Assembly (NCBI GenBank): GCA_946402785.1
Contig: CAMIXP010000021.1
Location: 1-14,439, forward strand
Direction of reading: 5' to 3'
DNA length: 14,439 nucleotides
Source of the DNA: an uncultured Caryophanales bacterium
GTDB lineage: Bacteria > Bacillota_I > Bacilli_A > RF39 > UBA660
Shown here: positions 6,305 to 12,890 of the stretch, piece after piece
Numbering within the stretch: position 1 is the stretch's first letter
Layout: each line of letters begins with the position of its first letter
Position numbers and translations under genes: made by a program
Notes under the pieces: model-generated
Database searches by the model: none
What the model was told of the DNA's origin: nothing
What the model saw: the letters and a program-made list of their open reading frames with translations, nothing else

Positions 6305-7150
6305 GTAGCAACTACTCAAGCACTTAATAATAGTTGGAATGAAGGACAAACTTCCTTAGATGGTTATAAAGCAACAATCTCTGGTGGTTCTATCTTTATG
6401 GGGCCAGCTGCTGATTCTGCTGTAGAAGGATTTGGTAAAGTTGCTTCTAAGATTGGTTCTGAAGTTACCAATTTCCAAACTATGTATAACTTTTTAATTC
6501 AATCTGCTCAGGATTATAGTTCTTCCGATAAAAAAGCTGATGCAACGGTTCTTAATGCTGATGATAGTGGTAAACTTGTTGCATCTACTCTTCAACATAC
6601 TGTTGTAGGAGGACAACCTGTTTATTACAATCAAAATGGTTACTATGATAAAGATGGTAAATGGAGAAAATGGGAATCTAAATGGGCAAAGGATATTGCC
6701 TCATCTGGATGTGGTCCTACTTCTATGGCTGCTGTTTTAGCTACTATGTTTGGAGATACTTCTATTACTCCTTCTACAGTTGCTGATAACATGAGTTATG
6801 ATGATAATATTGGTGGAAGTTATGTTAAAAAGACTGCTGATATTTATGGATTGGATCAAACCCATAAAATCGGTTTAAATAAAGAAAAAATGGATACCTT
6901 CTTACGTAATAATGGTAAGATGATTGTTGCTGTTAATCAAGGTGGACACTATATAGCTGTTCTTGGAATTAATGATAGTACCAATCCTCCAACTTATATT
7001 GTTTGTGATCCTAATGATTCTAAAACGGCGCAAAAGACATGGACTTATAATGATATTGCGGCTGGACATACTATGGTATTCCATATCGCTCCAAAGGGTA
7101 AAACGGTTGAACAATGTTTACAAGGAACTGGTACAGCAGTACAAGTTTAA
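6254..7150 (+). CDS. T7SS-type effector: variant WXG-like domain + C39-like cysteine peptidase
   Basis: The 298-aa product starts at ATG 6254 after GGATGTGAT, 19 bases past the WXG100 gene. Residues 1-100 are a helical domain shared with the next gene; where WXG proteins have W-x-G it has F48-M49-G50 in IFMGPAADS. From about 115 comes a Peptidase_C39-like papain-fold domain: C153 in SSGCGPTS, H232 in GGHYIAV, D252 in VCDPND, a complete Cys-His-Asp arrangement with the expected spacing. The C39_2 group includes secreted and cell-wall-associated peptidases; the substrate here could be protein or peptidoglycan cross-bridges. There is no signal peptide or membrane segment. No ABC transporter is fused or adjacent, so this is not a bacteriocin-processing C39 exporter. 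The export route is inferred. Confidence 0.8.
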   Translation: MAEENFSFKQYGIFSDGVATTQALNNSWNEGQTSLDGYKATISGGSIFMGPAADSAVEGFGKVASKIGSEVTNFQTMYNFLIQSAQDYSSSDKKADATVLNADDSGKLVASTLQHTVVGGQPVYYNQNGYYDKDGKWRKWESKWAKDIASSGCGPTSMAAVLATMFGDTSITPSTVADNMSYDDNIGGSYVKKTADIYGLDQTHKIGLNKEKMDTFLRNNGKMIVAVNQGGHYIAVLGINDSTNPPTYIVCDPNDSKTAQKTWTYNDIAAGHTMVFHIAPKGKTVEQCLQGTGTAVQV

Positions 7151-7179
7151 TATAAATAATCTACTTGGTAGGTGATAAA

Positions 7180-7230
7180 ATGGCTGAAGAAAATTTTAGC
7201 TTTGAACAATATGGTATTTTTAGTGATGGT
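7180..7230 (+). repeat. Direct DNA repeat, copy 2 (5' end of the lysozyme gene)
   Basis: This is the partner of 6254-6304, with 48 of 51 bases matching. The DNA downstream of codon 100 is unrelated in the two genes, so one shared head is joined to different catalytic tails. Confidence 0.85.
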
Positions 7231-7965
7231 ATTAATACAGCTAAAACACTCAATAATTCAGTTGGAGATGGAATGACATCTTTAAATGAATTAAAAAGTA
7301 AATTAGCTGGAGGATCTATCTTTATGGGACCTGCTGCTGATTCTGCTGTAGAAGGTTTTGGCAAAGTAGAAGCTCGTATGAGTACGATGACCAATAACTT
7401 TAATACGATTAGTAGTTTCTTGGCAGACTCTGCTGTTAACTATAAAGCAAGTGATGAAAAAGCTCAAAAAACCATCAGTATGGAAAATGGTGTTGTTAAA
7501 ATTGGAGCTGCTGCTCAAACAAGTAACACTGGAAATGCGAATCAAGATGCCATTTATAACTATCTTGCAAAACAAGGATTTAATAATGCTGCTATTTGTG
7601 GTATCTTAGCAAATATTCAACATGAATCTAACTTTAATCCTCAAGCATTAGGAGATAGTGGTACCTCTTATGGTATCTGTCAATGGCATAATAGTCGTTG
7701 GGATTCATTGAAAAGTTTCTGTAGTAATAATGGATTAGATTCTACAACAATTGATGGCCAAATGGCATACTTAATGTATGAGTTAAAAGAAAAATATCCA
7801 AGTATTTATGAATCAATGAAAAATGTTCCTAATACGGAACAAGGTGCCTATGATGCTGCTTATATCTGGACGGTTAAGTTTGAAAGACCTGCCGGTATGG
7901 AAGCAAGTGGTGCGAAAAGAGGAAATACGGCTGTATCTAAATACTGGCCAACTTATAAAGCATAA
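7180..7965 (+). CDS. T7SS-type effector: variant WXG-like domain + phage-tail-type lysozyme
   Basis: The start chosen is ATG 7180 (GGTAGGTGAT just upstream), not TTG 7165, because the protein then begins MAEENFSF like its upstream paralog. The product is 261 aa. Residues 1-100 are the same FMG-type helical domain as in the preceding gene (F48-M49-G50, GPAADSAVEGF). From about 125 to 261 is a phage-tail lysozyme domain (Phage_lysozyme2-like): IYNYLAKQGF, then GILANIQHESNFNP with catalytic-type E149, GTSYGICQWH, and RW repeated in the fold; YIWTVKFERPA closes it. The family cleaves peptidoglycan glycan strands. There is no signal peptide and no nearby holin or phage gene, so lysis at phage exit is unlikely; delivery by a type VII system is the better inference. 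It is last in the apparent transcript. Confidence 0.85.
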   Translation: MAEENFSFEQYGIFSDGINTAKTLNNSVGDGMTSLNELKSKLAGGSIFMGPAADSAVEGFGKVEARMSTMTNNFNTISSFLADSAVNYKASDEKAQKTISMENGVVKIGAAAQTSNTGNANQDAIYNYLAKQGFNNAAICGILANIQHESNFNPQALGDSGTSYGICQWHNSRWDSLKSFCSNNGLDSTTIDGQMAYLMYELKEKYPSIYESMKNVPNTEQGAYDAAYIWTVKFERPAGMEASGAKRGNTAVSKYWPTYKA

Positions 7966-7968
7966 AAG

Positions 7969-7993
7969 AAAAAAGACCAAATGGTCTTTTTTT
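7969..7993. terminator. Bidirectional terminator at the end of the effector cluster
   Basis: AAAAAAGACC (7969-7978) pairs with GGTCTTTTTT (7983-7992) with an AAAT loop. It reaches into the stop codon of the convergent lipoprotein gene, so it serves both strands. Confidence 0.85.
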
Positions 7994-8447
7994 AATATCC
8001 TAATTCTTTTATAAAACTATTAATAGGTTCCTTTGCGTTATCTGGTGCTTTTACATATAGAAGTGTATTGTCTACTCTTGTTAATACCATATATAAACCT
8101 TCTGTTTCTTGGGTATACTTTTCATAATTGGTTCCATTCATATTGGTCTCTATCTTTTTTACATTTGATATTGCTTCAAATTCTTCTTTATTTTTATTAT
8201 ACATTTTCTTAGCTGCCTCTTTTGAATCTAATACATAGAATTCTACTTGCCAATTTTCTGGACTTGCTGCTACGGTAGCACTTTCCATTTCTTCGTTTCC
8301 AGCAAATTGATCTAAAACATCTACTACTATTAACTTATTTTTTTCTGCTTTCTTTATATATTCTTCTTTTGATATTTCACTTTTACTGATAGAACATGCA
8401 GTTACAAGTAATAACATGATTCCTAATAATACTATTTTCTTTTTCAT
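7992..8447 (-). CDS. Small lipoprotein, function unknown
   Basis: The 151-aa product starts at ATG 8447-8445, with AGGAGGAAT a few bases upstream on the minus strand. The N-terminus is a classical lipoprotein signal: MKKK, a hydrophobic core, and a lipobox VTAC with C18 as the lipidated residue, so the mature protein should be anchored on the outer face of the membrane. The mature part (about 133 aa) is charged and soluble, with alternating strands and helices (VEFYVLDSKEAAKKMYNKNK, YMVLTRVDNTLLYVKA). I do not recognise its family. It is convergent with the lysozyme gene and has its own promoter. Its surface location next to a lysozyme/peptidase effector pair makes an immunity or receptor role conceivable, but nothing in the sequence shows this. 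Confidence 0.85.
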   Translation of the reverse strand: MKKKIVLLGIMLLLVTACSISKSEISKEEYIKKAEKNKLIVVDVLDQFAGNEEMESATVAASPENWQVEFYVLDSKEAAKKMYNKNKEEFEAISNVKKIETNMNGTNYEKYTQETEGLYMVLTRVDNTLLYVKAPDNAKEPINSFIKELGY

Positions 8448-8473
8448 TTTTATTCCTCCTACAATCTACATCG

Positions 8474-8482
8474 ATTATATCA
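8474..8482 (-). promoter_or_regulatory. Extended -10 promoter of the lipoprotein gene (minus strand)
   Basis: Read on the minus strand: TGA-TATAAT with the -10 at 8479-8474, a perfect hexamer with TGn extension. The -35 position (CATAAA) is weak. Confidence 0.7.
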
Positions 8483-8518
8483 TAAATTGATTCAAATTTA
8501 TGTCTTTTTTCAAAAATA

Positions 8519-8527
8519 TGATATGAT
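8519..8527 (+). promoter_or_regulatory. Extended -10 promoter of alr
   Basis: TGA-TATGAT with the -10 at 8522-8527. The ATG at 8546 leaves a leader of only about a dozen bases, most of it the ribosome-binding site AGGTGAT. Confidence 0.65.
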
Positions 8528-8545
8528 TATAGAGTAGGTGATGTT

Positions 8546-9631
8546 ATGAGAGCAACTCGTTTAGAAGTAAATGTAGATACTTTTAAAGAAAATGTTAATA
8601 AAATAAAAGAATATATTCCTGGTAAAGAAATTATGCCTGTATTAAAAGCACATGCATATGGTACTTATTTAAATAAAAGATTGGATATTTTAAATTTATT
8701 TAAGATTGTTGCGGTAGCTTTAGTTGATGAAGGAATTGAAATTCGTAAGACTGGATACAAAGGAGATATTTTTGTATTAAATCAACCTTCTATTGATGAA
8801 ATAGATTTGATTGAAAAATATGATTTAACGATAGGGCTTTCTGATTTATCTTTCTTAGAAGAATGTGTTCAAAAAGAATCTAAGATGAAAGTTCATATTG
8901 AAATTGAAACAGGTATGAATCGTACTGGAGTTAAATTAGAAGAATTAGAAGATTTCTTAAATGTTGTTCATACAAGTACATTAAATGTAGAAGGAATCTA
9001 TTCTCATTTTTCTAGTGCTGATTTTGATGATACTTATACGAGTCATCAAATTGATCTTTTTGAAAAAGCATATCAGTTAGCATTAGATGAGGGATTTGTC
9101 TTCCAATATGTACATATCAGTGCTAGTAATGGATTATTGAAATATAATTTACCATTTACGAATTTAGTTAGACCTGGAATTATTCTATATGGATTTGAAT
9201 CTTATCCTGGATGCTTTGAAGAAATTGATTTAAAGCCTGTTTGTCGTTATGTTACTAAAATTACTTTCTTAAAACAAGTAAAAGAAGGAGAAAAGATCGG
9301 TTATTCTCAAAACTTTACTTGTTTAGATGATACGAATGTTGCAACGATTCCAGTTGGATATGGAGATGGTTTCCGAAGAAGTTTTTCCAATCAAGGATAT
9401 GTTTTCATTCGTGGAAAGAAAGCTCCTATTATTGGAAATGTTTGTATGGATAGTTGTATGGTGGATACAACTGGAATTAATTGCCAAGTAGGAGATGAGG
9501 TTGTTCTATTTGACCAAGAACATATCTCTTTAGAAGAATTATCTCGTATTGCGAATACTATTAATTATGAATTATTATGTACGATTGGAGAAAGAGTACC
9601 AAGAGTATTTAACGATGAAAAGAGTCAATAA
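8546..9631 (+). CDS. alr: Alanine racemase
   Basis: This 361-aa PLP enzyme interconverts L- and D-alanine, supplying D-Ala for peptidoglycan. It starts at ATG 8546 after GTAGGTGAT. Family landmarks in order: the PLP lysine K34 in VLKAHAYG (usually VKANAYG); HIEIETGMNRTG, equivalent to the KVDTGMxRLG strand; IYSHFSSAD; HISASNG and LVRPGIILYG; the catalytic-type Tyr Y253 in KIGYSQNF; PVGYGDGF; and NVCMDSCMVD near the C-terminus. Length is normal for the family (about 360-380). It is a single-gene unit between its own promoter and terminator, which fits a housekeeping gene. The His in KAHAYG is a small deviation next to the Schiff-base lysine. A D-serine or broad-specificity racemase is the main alternative. 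Confidence 0.92.
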   Translation: MRATRLEVNVDTFKENVNKIKEYIPGKEIMPVLKAHAYGTYLNKRLDILNLFKIVAVALVDEGIEIRKTGYKGDIFVLNQPSIDEIDLIEKYDLTIGLSDLSFLEECVQKESKMKVHIEIETGMNRTGVKLEELEDFLNVVHTSTLNVEGIYSHFSSADFDDTYTSHQIDLFEKAYQLALDEGFVFQYVHISASNGLLKYNLPFTNLVRPGIILYGFESYPGCFEEIDLKPVCRYVTKITFLKQVKEGEKIGYSQNFTCLDDTNVATIPVGYGDGFRRSFSNQGYVFIRGKKAPIIGNVCMDSCMVDTTGINCQVGDEVVLFDQEHISLEELSRIANTINYELLCTIGERVPRVFNDEKSQ

Positions 9632-9643
9632 GACTCTTTTTTT
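9618..9643 (+). terminator. Intrinsic terminator of alr
   Basis: AAAAGAGTC (9618-9626) pairs with GACTCTTTT (9632-9640) with an AATAA loop that contains the end of the stop codon, followed by more T. Confidence 0.85.
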
Positions 9644-9674
9644 ATTGCTAAATCTTTTAAAAAACATCTCTTTT

Positions 9675-9683
9675 TGATAAAAT
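9675..9683 (+). promoter_or_regulatory. Extended -10 promoter of the 9718-11902 operon
   Basis: TGA-TAAAAT with the -10 at 9678-9683, no clear -35, and a leader of roughly 28 bases before the ATG at 9718. Confidence 0.6.
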
Positions 9684-9717
9684 AGACTTATCTATCCTAA
9701 ATAGAAGAGGTGATAGG

Positions 9718-10815
9718 ATGAATATCTATGATTATATGGATCAATATGGATGCTATTCATTTGAAGAAAAACCAATTAATGAAGTTGATTGCGTTATTTT
9801 TTCATTTTTATCTTATGCAGACTTTGATCATATCGTTGAAAATAAAAAAATATCTTTAAAAGATGTTGGTAGAATGCATTTAGGACTTCATAAGAAGGGT
9901 GAAAAGAATGTTATGGCTGTTCGGGAAGCTACCAAAATGCTTACTTATATGAAAGATACAAAACGTTATCGTGATTGTAGTTTATTTCATTATGTTTATG
10001 AATCTACGAAAGACTATCAGTTTAGTGCTATTTCGATTGAATATCAAAAGAATCGAGTGTTTGTTTCATATGAGGGAACCGATCAAATGATTAGTGGATG
10101 GAAAGAGAACTTTTTATTAAGTTATAGTTTCCCAACGATTACACATACAAGAGCCATTGAATATTTAAATCGTTTTTATACCTTTAGTATGAAGAAACTC
10201 ATTGTAGGAGGACATTCTAAAGGAGGAAATCTAGCTTTGGTGGCATCTATGTGTTGTAATAGCTTTGCTAGAAGTCATATTAAGATGGTTTATAATATGG
10301 ATGGACCTGGATTATTAGATAAAGAGTTCCGTTCTAAGAGATTTAGAAGAATTCTTCCTAAATATAAACAAATTATTCCAGAAGATTCGATTGTTGGAAT
10401 TATGTTATATAGTTCTAATGTAGAAGTCATTCATTCTAAAGCAACGGGTATCTTATCTCATAATGTTGCTTACTGGGAAGTTGAGAAAGATCATTTTAAG
10501 AAAGATCGATTAAGTTCTTTTTCAAAAGAATTGAAAAAAGGATTATTAGGTTATCTGGATACCCATACTCCTGATGAATTAAAAACCGTTATCTTTAATT
10601 TAGATAAAGTATGTCAAAAAGCAGGAGTATCTAATTTAAATGAATTTAAAACAGATACTCATAAGATTATTGATTTTATTAAAGCTTGTTCTTGTTTAAA
10701 TATAGAATCTCGTAATATGTTATATGATTTATTAAATATTGTTATTAAAGCTCTAGGAGACTCTAAACATAGAGATTTTGTAGAGTTTGTTAAGAAGTTT
10801 AAGTTGGATATCTAA
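9718..10815 (+). CDS. Mbeg1-like (DUF2974) alpha/beta-hydrolase
   Basis: The 365-aa product starts at ATG 9718 after AGAGGTGAT. It begins with NIYDYMDQYG and ESxPxNEVDxxxFSxLSYxDF-like residues, then VFVSYEGTD near 118 and KLIVGGHSKGGNLA with nucleophile S167 in a GHSKG elbow, followed by VYNMDGPGL. This order matches the Mbeg1-like/DUF2974 family of lipase-like hydrolases widespread in Firmicutes. The biochemical substrate of the family is not established to my knowledge; a lipase or esterase activity is inferred from the elbow. The C-terminal 100 residues are helical. No signal peptide is present, so it is probably cytosolic. The next gene begins at the base after its stop codon, so the two are translationally linked. 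This domain lacks the WXG module and is not part of the effector set. Confidence 0.82.
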   Translation: MNIYDYMDQYGCYSFEEKPINEVDCVIFSFLSYADFDHIVENKKISLKDVGRMHLGLHKKGEKNVMAVREATKMLTYMKDTKRYRDCSLFHYVYESTKDYQFSAISIEYQKNRVFVSYEGTDQMISGWKENFLLSYSFPTITHTRAIEYLNRFYTFSMKKLIVGGHSKGGNLALVASMCCNSFARSHIKMVYNMDGPGLLDKEFRSKRFRRILPKYKQIIPEDSIVGIMLYSSNVEVIHSKATGILSHNVAYWEVEKDHFKKDRLSSFSKELKKGLLGYLDTHTPDELKTVIFNLDKVCQKAGVSNLNEFKTDTHKIIDFIKACSCLNIESRNMLYDLLNIVIKALGDSKHRDFVEFVKKFKLDI

Positions 10816-11202
10816 ATGGAATTAAATGAGAAACAAAGAAAGTATATTGATCATAAATTAAATGAATTATCTCATTCTAAATTTCGTAGTAGTTTTCATT
10901 TAAGGAATTATATGATTTCGATGATTGAGAAAAAAGGAATGGATACGATTGAGAATCATGCTTATGATCTGATTCGTAAAAATCTTATGTCTTGTCTTCC
11001 AAATGATGGTAAACAAACTCCTATGAAGGGACATCCTGTTTTTCTAGCGCAACATGCTTGTGGTTGTTGCTGTAGAGGTTGCTTAGAAAAGTGGCATCAT
11101 ATTCCTAAAACAAGAGATTTAGAAGAAAGAGAAATTACTTATTTAGTTGCTTTAGTAATGGAATGGATTAAAAGAGAATATCAATTCAAAAAAGGTGTGT
11201 GA
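10816..11202 (+). CDS. DUF4186 family protein
   Basis: The 128-aa product's ATG (10816) follows the upstream stop codon with no gap, and no separate ribosome-binding site is evident beyond the 3' end of the preceding gene, suggesting translational coupling. The sequence matches DUF4186: LSHSKFRSSFHL near the N-terminus, KKGMDTIENHAYD, PNDGKQTPMKGHPVF, then HACGCCCRGCLEKWHHIPK and a C-terminal VMEWI helix. His80, Cys84-86, Cys89 and His94 form a conspicuous Cys/His cluster that could bind metal, though that is inference; the family's function is unknown. One feature to note is the four-cysteine run CGCCC (82-86), denser than the ATxxCC I remember for the family. It ends in TGA four bases ahead of the next start. 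Confidence 0.82.
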   Translation: MELNEKQRKYIDHKLNELSHSKFRSSFHLRNYMISMIEKKGMDTIENHAYDLIRKNLMSCLPNDGKQTPMKGHPVFLAQHACGCCCRGCLEKWHHIPKTRDLEEREITYLVALVMEWIKREYQFKKGV

Positions 11203-11206
11203 TACC

Positions 11207-11902
11207 ATGAAATGTATGTTAATTGGTGGAGGAGAAATTGGTAGAGGGGATACTCCTTATGAAACAGAAATCATTGATAAAGAAATAATTAAAATGTCTG
11301 AAAAAGTACGTCCTAATTTATTATTTATAGGATTTGCTAGTAGTCATTCTGATTCATATTATGATGTTATTAAGAAAAACTTTCAAAAATTAGGTTGTGA
11401 AACTCAGTATTTAAAGAAAAGTAATTGTCTTTATAATCCTGAAATTGTAAAAGCTAAGTTTCAAACAGCTGATATTATTTATGTTGGTGGAGGAGATACT
11501 CTTAAACTATTAGAAAGAATCGAAGAATACCAATTAAAACCCCTTTTTAGGGCTGCTATGGAGAGAAATTGTGTTATGGCAGGTATTTCTGCAGGAGCTA
11601 TTCTTTTCGCAAGAGAAGGCTTCTCTGATGCCTTTATTTTAAGAGGGGAAAAAGACTCTTATGAAATGATTCCTGGATTTGATTATGCTCCTGTTACCAT
11701 ATGTCCTCATTATCATCGATATCAACCAAAAACAGATGCTTTAAAGGCTTATTTAAAAGAACATCCATCTACCATATTTGGTTTAGAGAATGGAACTGCT
11801 TTAAAAATTATCGATAAAGAAATCTCTTCGGTTTCTTCTATTCCAAACGCATCTTGTTATCTTGTTTATTATGATCAAGAATTTACAGAAAAGAAATTTT
11901 AA
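11207..11902 (+). CDS. Peptidase S51 family protein (dipeptidase E / cyanophycinase-like)
   Basis: The start chosen is ATG 11207 with AAAGGTG about ten bases upstream; GTG 11195 would overlap that site. The product is 231 aa, the usual S51 length. Motifs in order: MLIGGGEIGR at the start, IYVGGGDTLKL near 90-100, the nucleophile S128 in AGISAGA, H168 in CPHYH, and E194 in LENGTAL. This agrees with the Ser-His-Glu machinery of peptidase E relatives, which cleave Asp-containing dipeptides (PepE) or cyanophycin. There is no signal peptide, so it is cytosolic. The active-site strand is ISAGA, like PepE-like Firmicutes proteins rather than ThuA or class I amidotransferases. It is third in the operon with the Mbeg1-like and DUF4186 genes. 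The exact substrate is not readable. Confidence 0.85.
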   Translation: MKCMLIGGGEIGRGDTPYETEIIDKEIIKMSEKVRPNLLFIGFASSHSDSYYDVIKKNFQKLGCETQYLKKSNCLYNPEIVKAKFQTADIIYVGGGDTLKLLERIEEYQLKPLFRAAMERNCVMAGISAGAILFAREGFSDAFILRGEKDSYEMIPGFDYAPVTICPHYHRYQPKTDALKAYLKEHPSTIFGLENGTALKIIDKEISSVSSIPNASCYLVYYDQEFTEKKF

Positions 11903-11923
11903 GACCTTGTTAGGTCTTTTTTT
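11901..11923 (+). terminator. Intrinsic terminator of the 9718-11902 operon
   Basis: AAGACCT (11901-11907) pairs with AGGTCTT (11912-11918) with a TGTT loop and a seven-T tract. The stem begins inside the stop codon. Confidence 0.85.
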
Positions 11924-11935
11924 ATTTGTTATGAT
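11907..11935 (+). promoter_or_regulatory. Promoter of the MBL-fold gene, overlapping the terminator
   Basis: TTGTTA (11907-11912), a 17-base spacer, and TATGAT (11930-11935) with TGT just before it (11927-11929). The -35 lies in the loop of the terminator hairpin. The ATG at 11951 gives a leader of about nine bases. Confidence 0.65.
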
Positions 11936-11950
11936 GGAGTAGGTGATTCT

Positions 11951-12832
11951 ATGAAAGATTTCATGAAACGACTTGTTCAAGTTGTTGTCACAATTCTCAT
12001 TTTAGTTGGTCTTTCTTATTTATTTCGAGAAGGAGATCCTGAAAAAGAAGTAAAACCTAGTAAGACTAGTACCAATTCTTTAGAAATCTATTATTTCGAT
12101 GTTGGAAATGCTGATTCTACTCTTATTCGATATCAAGACTATAATGTATTAATTGATGCTGGAAACACAGTAGATGGCGTCAAACTTGTTCCTTATTTAA
12201 AAGAATTAGGTATTGATCACTTTGATACTGTGATTGCGACTCATGCTCATGAAGACCATATTGGCGGAATGAGTCGTGTTGTCTATAACTTTCCTATTAC
12301 CCATTTTTATATGCCAAATCACTCTTCTACTTGGAAAAGTTATGATAATTTAATGAAAGCCTTAGAAAAACAAAATGTAACGTTAGAAACTCCATCAATT
12401 GATCAGACATTTGATTTAGGAGATCTTCATTTTACAATCCTTTGGATAGGTGATAGTGAAGATTATAATGAGAATTCGATTGTTTTAAAATTAAACTTTT
12501 TGAATACTAGTTATTTATTTATGGCTGATGCAACAGGAGACGTAGAAAGACAAATCTTAGAAAAAGATTTATCCTGTGATGTTATTAAAATTGGACATCA
12601 TGGATCAAAATATTCGAGTGTAGCTCCTTTCTTAGAAACAGTTCAACCGAAATATGCTGTTATCTCTGTTGGAAAAGATAATGAATACCATTATCCTCAC
12701 CAAGTTGTTTTAGATAAATTAGAATACTTACATGTAGAAGTTTATCGAACAGATATCCATCATACCATTCATCTAACGAGTAATGGAGAAGATATTACTT
12801 TTGATTTTATAGAAACAGACTTAAATGGATAA
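11951..12832 (+). CDS. Membrane-anchored ComEC/Rec2-like MBL-fold hydrolase
   Basis: The 293-aa product starts at ATG 11951 after GTAGGTGAT. Residues 7-25 form a hydrophobic N-terminal anchor behind Lys/Arg, so the catalytic part probably sits outside the membrane. From about 44 it is a metallo-beta-lactamase fold: YYFDVGNADSTLI, LIDAGN, THAHEDHIGG (metal ligands H98, H100, D102, H103), MADATGD (D193), KIGHHGSK (H216, H217), and YHYPH near the end. This order is that of the C-terminal domain of ComEC/Rec2 and the free-standing ComEC-like hydrolases. ComEC itself carries many membrane helices, absent here, so this is not a DNA channel. The family is thought to cleave nucleic-acid phosphodiesters; that activity is inferred here. 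Single-gene unit. Confidence 0.85.
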   Translation: MKDFMKRLVQVVVTILILVGLSYLFREGDPEKEVKPSKTSTNSLEIYYFDVGNADSTLIRYQDYNVLIDAGNTVDGVKLVPYLKELGIDHFDTVIATHAHEDHIGGMSRVVYNFPITHFYMPNHSSTWKSYDNLMKALEKQNVTLETPSIDQTFDLGDLHFTILWIGDSEDYNENSIVLKLNFLNTSYLFMADATGDVERQILEKDLSCDVIKIGHHGSKYSSVAPFLETVQPKYAVISVGKDNEYHYPHQVVLDKLEYLHVEVYRTDIHHTIHLTSNGEDITFDFIETDLNG

Positions 12833-12846
12833 GTCTTTTCTTTTTC
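12817..12846 (+). terminator. Intrinsic terminator of the MBL-fold gene
   Basis: AGACTT (12817-12822) pairs with AAGTCT (12831-12836), loop of eight, followed by TTTC and TTTTT. The hairpin begins within the coding end and includes the TAA stop. Confidence 0.65.
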
Positions 12847-12855
12847 ATGTATTTA

Positions 12856-12864
12856 TGGTATAAT
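12856..12864 (+). promoter_or_regulatory. Extended -10 promoter of the Gly-rich small protein gene
   Basis: TGG-TATAAT with a perfect hexamer at 12859-12864; no clear -35 (T-rich terminator tail). Confidence 0.7.
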
Positions 12865-12890
12865 ATATCCTGCAATTAGGGGGATATCTT

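Noticed and set aside
7165..7179. Upstream TTG start for the lysozyme effector
   Set aside because: ATG 7180 has AGGTGAT at the right distance and restores the MAEENFSF start shared with the peptidase effector.
6902..7575. Minus-strand open frames beneath the peptidase and lysozyme genes
   Set aside because: They are shadows of the plus-strand genes, without ribosome-binding sites, promoters or any family motif.
7180..7965. Prophage origin of the lysozyme gene
   Set aside because: There are no other phage genes, holin, integrase or att-like repeats, and the N-terminal domain is shared with a non-phage peptidase gene next door.
4705..11202. Mycoplasma-type code (TGA read as Trp)
   Set aside because: TGA ends the genes at 4705-4707 and 11200-11202 where family length and hairpin position fit a stop, and Trp at conserved WXG sites is TGG.
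11195..11206. Upstream GTG start for the S51 peptidase
   Set aside because: It overlaps the AAAGGTG site that serves ATG 11207, and the family usually begins close to the GGG motif.
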